Shown here: one piece after another, positions 26,802-32,271 of the stretch
How positions within the stretch are numbered: position 1 is the first letter of the stretch
Layout: every line of letters begins with the position of its first letter
From: a virus
Virus record (IMG/VR): IMGVR_UViG_3300030012_003327
Span: 1-35,984 of that record
Direction: 5' to 3' (one strand)
DNA: 35,984 nucleotides
Notes under the pieces: model-generated
Seen by the model: the letters and a program-made list of their open reading frames with translations, nothing else
Databases searched by the model: none
What the model was told of the DNA's origin: nothing
Position numbers and translations under genes: made by a program

Positions 26802-27692
26802 TTATTTTTTATCTTCTATAAACCAATTTTTATAGACTTCTCTTTTTTTACATATGTATTCTATATACATATCAACTTTCTTTTTCCAATCTTTATCTAC
26901 CTCTGGATTTATAATACCAGATTTATAGTTAGAAAAAGTTTTATTAATATACTTTTTAGCGTCTGATTGATTTGCTAATAAGTGATTATTAATACAATAA
27001 AAAGAACCTCTTTGTATATTGTTCCATACATCTATAGGTTCTGTTACTTTGCCAGTAACTACGCCATATATACAACTTTCGCTGATATGTGTCGTATAAA
27101 TACCTTTTGCTTTTTGCAAATAGTAATACATGTTTATGTCTCTAGGTAATATATTTTCTTCACCAAAAAAATCTTTTAACTCACCAATTATTTGATGTGT
27201 TGTTATTGGATGTGGTTTAAAATAAATATTATCACCATGCAATCTTTTAATATACTTTAATCTATTCAAGCATACGTTTTCACGAACTTTATTAGACCCA
27301 GGTAATACAACTAAATAATCCTTAGGCGGATATTTGTCATACACCTGCTTCCTTTCTGTATATTTATTAGCTTTATCATCTACAATTCTATTTATAAGCC
27401 AAGAAGAATAATCAACAATTTCATCGCCACTTGAAGCAGCAGCATCTATCATTTGTTCATTTCTTAGTTTATAATTTAAAGGTTGAAGATAAAAGCATCC
27501 CGCATATTCTGTATATGCTAATGTTTTGAAATAAGGCATTTCTTCTGCCATAACATCATAGCTATGTTCTAAGCCATGTTCTCCACATTTTCTTATTACA
27601 TAACCCTCGACTGCTTCTAGGTTATATAAACCTTTAGATTTTTTTAACGGACCTATACGTTTATTTAGCTCCGTTTCATTAAACATTTCCAT
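26802..27692 (-). CDS. Predicted GT-B-type glycosyltransferase-like protein
   Basis: 296 aa, no signal peptide, so cytoplasmic. The C-terminal half has a Rossmann-type strand with a loop (DYLVVLPGSNK, about residues 125-135) and then IYFKPHPITTH (156-166), a K-P-H-P motif. In capsule, CDP-glycerol and sialyl/polysialyl-type transferases this pattern sits at the nucleotide-sugar site. A later segment, AKGIYTTHISESCIYGVVTG (195-214), resembles the 'secondary nucleotide-binding' turn with Ser-Glu-Ser. The GT assignment rests on these motifs only. It follows the Thr/Ser-rich 509-aa fibre by 52 bases and precedes a run of small genes. If active it could glycosylate the adjacent Thr/Ser-rich fibres, but the donor and target are unknown. 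Confidence 0.5.
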   Translation of the reverse strand: MEMFNETELNKRIGPLKKSKGLYNLEAVEGYVIRKCGEHGLEHSYDVMAEEMPYFKTLAYTEYAGCFYLQPLNYKLRNEQMIDAAASSGDEIVDYSSWLINRIVDDKANKYTERKQVYDKYPPKDYLVVLPGSNKVRENVCLNRLKYIKRLHGDNIYFKPHPITTHQIIGELKDFFGEENILPRDINMYYYLQKAKGIYTTHISESCIYGVVTGKVTEPIDVWNNIQRGSFYCINNHLLANQSDAKKYINKTFSNYKSGIINPEVDKDWKKKVDMYIEYICKKREVYKNWFIEDKK

Positions 27693-27744
27693 AAAATTAA
27701 ATTTAAATTTGTATAATATATTAATTACATGCTTTTATTCAATA

Positions 27745-29274
27745 CTAACTTCTCGGATGATGCACCGTACTTCCTGGCTGCCCAGCTACTGTCGAAGGAC
27801 TATACCAAGTTGTTTGCGTTTGCACTGTTGTATTAAAAGAAGTTGTATAAACTGTAGTTGTATTAAACGTCGTAGTAGTCGATTTAGAAGTTTCATAAAC
27901 TGTCGTTGTAGTTGTGCTTGTATTATAAGCAGTTACAGTTGACGTTGATGTATTGTATTGCGTAGTTGTTGACTGCGACGTATTATAAACTGTCGTTGTT
28001 GTAGTACTAGTATTAAACGTTGTTGTTGTTGATTTTGATGTTGAAAACGTTGTGGTAGTACTTCTTGTTGTTGCAAAAGTTGTGGTAGTACTTCTACTTG
28101 TACTTACAGTTGTATTAAAAGTTGTAGTAGTACTTTTACTTGTATTAAATGTTGTAGTAGTACTTTTACTTGTTTCATATGTTGTAGACGTACTTATACT
28201 TGTTGGCACAGTAGTACCAAAACTTGTAGTAGTATCTCTAGTCGTATTAAAAGTCGTGGTTGTTGACCTTGTTGTTTCATATGCTGTAGTTGTGGTAAAT
28301 ACTGTTACGGTACTTGTATTAAACACTGTAGTAGTTGATGTACTTGTATTAAATGTTGTTGAAGTAGTATATATAGTTTCAGTAGTTCTTTGTTCTATTG
28401 TATTTTTACTAGTTTCAAAAGTAGTTGTTGTACTTTTAGATGTTACCCTGCTGGTGTTAAAAGTTGTTGTTGTAGAAGTACTTGTATTAAATACAGTTGT
28501 AGTGGCATACGTTGTATTAAATGTTGTTGTAGTGCTTTTTGATGTTACAGTGCTGGTGTTAAACGTAGTTGACGTTGTATATGTTGTTGTTGTACTTCTT
28601 TGTTCTTCCGTTGTCCTACTTGTGTTATAAACTGTAGTAGTTGAAAATACAGTTACAGTACTAGTATTAAAAGTGGTAACTGTGCTTGTACTAGTGTTAA
28701 ATACAGTTGATGTTGTATATACCGTAGTTGTTGTTCTTGTATGAGTTGTATTTCTAGAAGTAGCAAATGTGGTAGTAGTACTTTTACTTGTTGTTCTACT
28801 TGTGTTAAATGTTGTAGTTCTACTAGTTGCAAATGTTGTAGTATATACGGTTGTAGTAGAATTTGTAGTATTAAAAGAGGTTGTTGTACTTCTTGTTGTT
28901 GCTGTACTTTTAGATGTTACTCTACTAGTATTAAAATATGTCGTATATTCTGTAGTTTTACTTGTAGCAAATGTTGTTGTAGTTGCTGTACTAGTATTAA
29001 AAGTAGTTGTAGTGTTCCTAGATGTTGTAGTATTTCTACTTTCTTCAGTTGTTTTAGATGTATTATAAGTTGTAGTGGTATTATAAACGGTAGTTGTTGA
29101 TCTACTTTCACCTGTTGTTTTACTTGTATTATATGTAGTAGTAGTATTATATGCCGTTGTTGTACTACGGCTCTCACCAGTAGACTTAGATGTATTAAAA
29201 GTCGTAGTAGTGTTATAGCTGGTAATTGTAGCATATACCGTAGTTGTTGACGTACTTCTACTAGTGTTTGGCAT
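27745..29274 (-). CDS. Thr/Ser-rich decapeptide-repeat fibre-like protein (no chaperone domain)
   Basis: 509 aa, of which about 480 are tandem repeats of the type S-T-T-T-T-F-N-T-S-K. Every tenth residue is usually Phe or Tyr, followed by N-T-S/T and then Lys/Arg/Thr. Some units carry a 6-residue insertion (16-residue spacing) or a 6-residue half unit. Cysteine and tryptophan are absent from the repeat. The C-terminal ~25 residues are different (TQTTWYSPSTVAGQPGSTVH), a possible tip or attachment. The composition, an elongated beta-type shaft, and the neighbours argue for a tail appendage or adhesin. There is no S74 domain, so it may depend on the 662-aa partner or another chaperone. It begins one base after the methyltransferase-fold gene and shares a 24-residue identical block with the 662-aa protein. 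Confidence 0.75.
   Translation of the reverse strand: MPNTSRSTSTTTVYATITSYNTTTTFNTSKSTGESRSTTTAYNTTTTYNTSKTTGESRSTTTVYNTTTTYNTSKTTEESRNTTTSRNTTTTFNTSTATTTTFATSKTTEYTTYFNTSRVTSKSTATTRSTTTSFNTTNSTTTVYTTTFATSRTTTFNTSRTTSKSTTTTFATSRNTTHTRTTTTVYTTSTVFNTSTSTVTTFNTSTVTVFSTTTVYNTSRTTEEQRSTTTTYTTSTTFNTSTVTSKSTTTTFNTTYATTTVFNTSTSTTTTFNTSRVTSKSTTTTFETSKNTIEQRTTETIYTTSTTFNTSTSTTTVFNTSTVTVFTTTTAYETTRSTTTTFNTTRDTTTSFGTTVPTSISTSTTYETSKSTTTTFNTSKSTTTTFNTTVSTSRSTTTTFATTRSTTTTFSTSKSTTTTFNTSTTTTTVYNTSQSTTTQYNTSTSTVTAYNTSTTTTTVYETSKSTTTTFNTTTVYTTSFNTTVQTQTTWYSPSTVAGQPGSTVHHPRS
27835..29268 (-). repeat. 30-bp (10-residue) in-frame repeat tract, 509-aa fibre
   Basis: The tract runs over almost the whole gene, with a 30-base period. 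Clear adjacent units are 28121-28150, 28151-28180 and 28181-28210; the first two are identical over their first 23 bases. Other units have drifted widely by synonymous change. The plus strand appears as G/T-rich, C/A-poor DNA, and this makes long but meaningless open frames on the other strand and in other phases. Confidence 0.9.
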
Positions 29275-29275
29275 T

Positions 29276-29839
29276 TTAATTTATTGTTTCACCTGTTATA
29301 GGTATTATTATTTTACCACCATTTTTTAAATGGCTATTATAATTATTAACTAAATTTGTTTTATTATCTTGTGTTATGTCATCTGTTTCTGCCCATAAGT
29401 CACATATAATTATATCGTATGTTTTGGAAGGCTGATAGTTCCAAGGATTGTGATTTATAATATTTATATTATTGTCTATCCATGTTACATAACTAATAAG
29501 CTCATCATTACCTTCAATCACATCAAGCGAACTAACTGATTTATTTTTATATATATAATCTGGCACTACACCTATGTGTAATCCTAAATACAATATATCT
29601 CCCCAAGTAGCATTATCATATTGAGCTTTAGTTAACTCCCATCCGCATGTATCGCAGTCACCTACAAATATTTCTGCTTCTTTTGTATGATTATACTTTA
29701 AAAATATAGGATCATTTTTTTTAGAATAAGCAGCCATTGTATAACTTTCTGTAGCACTACTTTGTTTAGTTACTCTCTGAACAATAAAATTTGTAGCGTC
29801 TTTATCAGGTATTAATTCTTCGTTAAAATAAACTCCCAT
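29276..29839 (-). CDS. SAM-methyltransferase-fold protein between the two repeat fibres
   Basis: 187 aa. The C-terminal 110 residues read like the core of a Rossmann methyltransferase: a glycine-containing first strand/loop GDILYLGLHIGVVPDYI (80-96), an acidic end of strand two SLDVIEGND (104-112), and a fourth strand YDIIICDLW (141-149), followed by a helix and LKNGGKIIIP (171-180). Spacing resembles spermidine-synthase-type folds, but the C-terminal catalytic half is missing and the glycine motif is degenerate, so activity is uncertain. The N-terminal 75 residues (NFIVQRVTKQSSATESYT) look different and may be structural. It lies one base from each fibre gene, so a role in fibre modification or assembly is a natural inference. 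It could be a non-catalytic virion domain. Confidence 0.55.
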   Translation of the reverse strand: MGVYFNEELIPDKDATNFIVQRVTKQSSATESYTMAAYSKKNDPIFLKYNHTKEAEIFVGDCDTCGWELTKAQYDNATWGDILYLGLHIGVVPDYIYKNKSVSSLDVIEGNDELISYVTWIDNNINIINHNPWNYQPSKTYDIIICDLWAETDDITQDNKTNLVNNYNSHLKNGGKIIIPITGETIN

Positions 29840-29840
29840 A

Positions 29841-31829
29841 TTATATTTTTTTAAATTCTACATCTATTTCTTTCATACTATAATCAACCCATTTATAACC
29901 ATTTCTTTCAATAACAGCACCATCTATATGTTCAATTTCATCTGCCATAACACCTTGATATACTCCTTTACCATATTTTTCATCTATAAATTCAAACAAG
30001 TATATATTTATACCATTAATTGATTTACCATATTGTCTAATATTTTTCTTAAGTCTTCTATCTGAAAATCCGCCTGAACATCCAGAAACGGTAGCAACAT
30101 AACCAGTACTACTTGTAATTCTAAACTTAGTATCTGGTGCAAATCCAGATGCACTTGTTGCTCCATACCAACCATCAGAAAGTGGGAAACTCGTATTGTT
30201 TATTGCATATACATTTGAACCAGCTTGTGGCACACCTCCTGATACATTTGTTCCATAATATGTATTTGCAATAAATTCAAAACAAACAAAACTTTCACTA
30301 GAACTGCTTGTAGAACTAAATGCTGTTAACGAAGCAGCTGTTGAATATACTGTTGTTGTATTTGTACTTTTGCTTGTATTTGTTGATCTACTTGTGCCCG
30401 TGCTTCTGCTTGTATTATATGTGGTAGTTGTATTGTAAGCTGTTGTTGTACTTCTGCTTTCACCTGTACTTTTACTAGTAGCATAAGTTGTTTGTGTAAT
30501 ATAAACTGTTGTTGTACTTCTGCTTTCCGAAGTACCTTTACTTGTATTATACGTTGTTGTTGTATTATAAATTGTTCCTGTAGGGAACGAAGTAGAAGTA
30601 GTTCTGTTCGTACCATAAGTCGTTGTAGTTGATCTACTAGTATTAAATGTGGTTGTTCTACTAGTCACTCTACTCGTACCAAATGTAGTCGTATATTCTG
30701 TTGTTGTATTATAAGTGGTTGTTGTACTTTTACTAGTTCCAAACGTAGTTGTAGTAGACTTACTTGTAGTAGTTGATGTATTATAAGTTGTCGTTCTACT
30801 AGTTGGGAAAGTAGTTGTATATGTTGTTGTTGTTGCCGTACTGGTATTAAAAGTTGTAGTAACAACATAAGCTGTTGTTGTGTTTCTACTTTCAGTTGTA
30901 TTTTTACTAGTTGAAAATGTTGTTGTTGTAGACCTTGTGGTTGAAATGGTTGTAGTCCTACTAGTAGTAGTAGACTTACTAGTTTCATATGTTGTCGTTG
31001 TATTATAAACAGTTGTTGTACTTCTAGACTCAGTTGTATTCCTTGACGTTGCAAAAGTTGTCGTATAAGCTGTAGTTGTAGACCTAGATGTACTTCTAGT
31101 TTCCTGTGTTGATCTACTGGTGCTAAATGTTGTTGTTGTACTTCTTGAAGTACTAAATGTTGTTGTATACTCAGTTGTAGTTGTTGTGCTAGTATTAAAT
31201 GTAGTACTTGTAGTATACGTGGTTGTTGTATTTCTTGTTTCAGTAGTATTCCTGCTTGTAGCAAACGTAGTCGTGGTACTTCTTGACGTTGATATTGTAG
31301 TGGTTCTACTAGTTGACGTAGTTGTACTTGTATTAAATGTGGTAGTAGTAGATTTAGACGTAGAAAACGTAGTCGTAGTAGTCTTAGATGTTGCGGTAGA
31401 AGTATTAAAAACAGTTATCGTACTAGTACTAGTATTATATACTGTAGTTGTAGATTTACTTGTTGAAAATGTAGTAGTAGTAGATCTAGTAGTTGCAGTA
31501 CTAGTGTTATAAACTGTTACTGTTGCAGTACTTGTATTGAAAGTTGTTGTTGTACTTTGAGAAGTATTAAAGGTAGTAGTTGTACTTCTTGTTGTATTAA
31601 AGGTAGTGGTTGTACTTTTTGAAGTTTCAAAAGTTGTAGTAGTGGATTTACTAGTTGCAAATGTTGTGGTAGTAGATCTGCTAGTTGCGAAAGTAGTTGT
31701 AGTTGATTTAGAAGTTTCGTAAACAGTACTAGTTGATTTAGATGTACTTGTTGATTTACTTGTACTTCTGCTTGTTCCCCTGGTTGTTGCCGTATTCCAA
31801 AAATCTATTCTGTTCCAGAGCCACCTCAT
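29841..31829 (-). CDS. Thr/Ser-rich decapeptide-repeat tail fibre with C-terminal Peptidase_S74 chaperone
   Basis: 662 aa. After MRWLWNRIDFWNTATT come about 490 residues of decapeptide repeats (STTTTFNTSK type) like those in the 509-aa protein. A globular region follows (about 510-588; FVCFEFIANTYYG, then SNVYAINNTSFPLSDGWYGA). Then comes an S74 domain starting at S589: SDRRLKKNIRQYG, with EFIDEKYGKGVYQGVMADEI. In endosialidase-type S74 chaperones a Ser (first residue of the S-D-x-x-x-K pattern) and a Lys five residues on make the autocleavage dyad; here they are S589 and K594. The expected released peptide is 74 residues. These domains force fibre trimerisation and then remove themselves. 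The gene lies 12 bases after the 123-aa gene and one base before the methyltransferase-fold gene, and is a likely receptor-binding appendage. Confidence 0.85.
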   Translation of the reverse strand: MRWLWNRIDFWNTATTRGTSRSTSKSTSTSKSTSTVYETSKSTTTTFATSRSTTTTFATSKSTTTTFETSKSTTTTFNTTRSTTTTFNTSQSTTTTFNTSTATVTVYNTSTATTRSTTTTFSTSKSTTTVYNTSTSTITVFNTSTATSKTTTTTFSTSKSTTTTFNTSTTTSTSRTTTISTSRSTTTTFATSRNTTETRNTTTTYTTSTTFNTSTTTTTEYTTTFSTSRSTTTTFSTSRSTQETRSTSRSTTTAYTTTFATSRNTTESRSTTTVYNTTTTYETSKSTTTSRTTTISTTRSTTTTFSTSKNTTESRNTTTAYVVTTTFNTSTATTTTYTTTFPTSRTTTYNTSTTTSKSTTTTFGTSKSTTTTYNTTTEYTTTFGTSRVTSRTTTFNTSRSTTTTYGTNRTTSTSFPTGTIYNTTTTYNTSKGTSESRSTTTVYITQTTYATSKSTGESRSTTTAYNTTTTYNTSRSTGTSRSTNTSKSTNTTTVYSTAASLTAFSSTSSSSESFVCFEFIANTYYGTNVSGGVPQAGSNVYAINNTSFPLSDGWYGATSASGFAPDTKFRITSSTGYVATVSGCSGGFSDRRLKKNIRQYGKSINGINIYLFEFIDEKYGKGVYQGVMADEIEHIDGAVIERNGYKWVDYSMKEIDVEFKKI
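30066..30340 (-). other. Globular region before the S74 cleavage site
   Basis: This stretch encodes the roughly 90 residues just before the predicted S74 autocleavage site (between residues 588 and 589; codon 589 occupies 30065-30063). Unlike the shaft it has cysteines, aromatics and glycines (NVSGGVPQAGS, YVATVSGCSGGF), the appearance of a folded tip. If the chaperone is removed as in other S74 fibres, this part becomes the distal end of the mature fibre and the best candidate for host recognition. Confidence 0.55.
30340..31800 (-). repeat. 30-bp (10-residue) in-frame repeat tract, 662-aa fibre
   Basis: It has the same decapeptide type as the 509-aa gene and the same G/T-rich appearance on the plus strand. 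It includes units with insertions E-S-R or E-T-R (16-residue spacing) near 30420-30540 and 30870-31100. Units are separated by no spacers, so this is not a CRISPR-type array; it is coding and keeps frame throughout. Confidence 0.9.
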
Positions 31830-31841
31830 TCTGACTAAATT

Positions 31842-32213
31842 TTATTGAGGATAACTACCAAAGTCTCCTACATAATTAATTAATACAATACTTGAAGATA
31901 CTATTAAGTAAGATAAAACAGCTTGTTTATTAGCAGTTGTATCGAAAGATATTGTTCCTCCTCCCGGTGTATAAGATGTTGCAGGTAATGCAGCCCATCC
32001 TAATGAACCAACACTAGCAGGATTAGTTATAAGTATATTACCAGATTTACCCTGTAAATCATTTGATAAATTACTAAATGCAATAGTGTTAGTAGCATTA
32101 TTAGCAGTTATCTTATAATTATTTCCTGGTTTAGAAAAATCTACCGTATGTGTATTACTTGAAGCAGTAATATCTACAAAAGGTTGTTCTATGCTTAAAG
32201 AAAACAATGCCAT
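31842..32213 (-). CDS. Small tail-fibre-domain protein
   Basis: 123 aa from the ATG at 32213. A longer in-frame start at 32252 falls in the hairpin and adds a 13-residue basic/aromatic leader (MRKHRQYLFKYIY), so it is rejected. The product starts MALFSLSIEQPFVDITASSN and has a beta-rich pattern with TNTIAFSNLSNDLQGKSGN. It ends with a hydrophobic strand, ISFDTTANKQAVLSYLIVSS. The strand-turn pattern with Asn/Gly turns and the 'FSNL...G' motif recall small tail-fibre domains in marine phages. It lies between the 610-aa fibre and the 662-aa fibre, 12 bases before the latter. It is a likely fibre-associated protein or tip; no catalytic residues are seen. Confidence 0.65.
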   Translation of the reverse strand: MALFSLSIEQPFVDITASSNTHTVDFSKPGNNYKITANNATNTIAFSNLSNDLQGKSGNILITNPASVGSLGWAALPATSYTPGGGTISFDTTANKQAVLSYLIVSSSIVLINYVGDFGSYPQ

Positions 32214-32230
32214 ATAAATATATTTAAATA

Positions 32231-32261
32231 AATACTGACGGTGCTTTCGCACCGCCGTATT
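32231..32261 (-). terminator. Hairpin with GAAA tetraloop after the 610-aa fibre gene
   Basis: It lies in the 58-base gap. Minus-strand RNA has a 6-bp CGGUGC/GCACCG stem (32249-32254 with 32239-32244) closed by a GAAA (GNRA) loop, extended by an outer AAUAC/GUAUU pairing. The stable loop type exists only in the minus-strand RNA. The following U-richness is weak (UAUUUAUUU), so it may be a partial terminator that lowers expression of the fibres downstream relative to the 610-aa fibre. Confidence 0.65.
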
Positions 32262-32271
32262 TTAATGATTA

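Noticed and set aside
27693-27744. Possible promoter in the AT-rich gap before the glycosyltransferase-like gene
   Set aside because: The TATTATAC-like string is not distinguishable from the general AT-richness, and no Bacteroidota-type -7/-33 pair was found.
28052-31512. Long Val/Leu-rich open frames on the plus strand (e.g. 28052-28630, 31120-31512) and Gln/Leu-rich frames in another minus phase (e.g. 30665-31264)
   Set aside because: They are shadows of the Thr-codon repeats: the complement of ACN codons gives Val, Leu and Cys-type codons. They have no leader, no neighbour logic and no realistic composition.
27835-31800. Regular 30-base repeats resembling a CRISPR or minisatellite array
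   Set aside because: Units are continuous, keep one reading frame, have no unique spacers and differ mainly by synonymous changes. They are coding repeats of fibre proteins.
27745-31829. Diversity-generating retroelement target in the fibres
   Set aside because: No reverse transcriptase, template repeat or adenine-mutated variable region was seen. The variation is synonymous and repetitive rather than adenine-specific.
32214-32252. Upstream start for the 123-aa protein (MRKHRQYLF leader)
   Set aside because: This start lies in the GAAA hairpin and its leader sequence is atypical. The ATG at 32213 has the normal A/T-rich leader.
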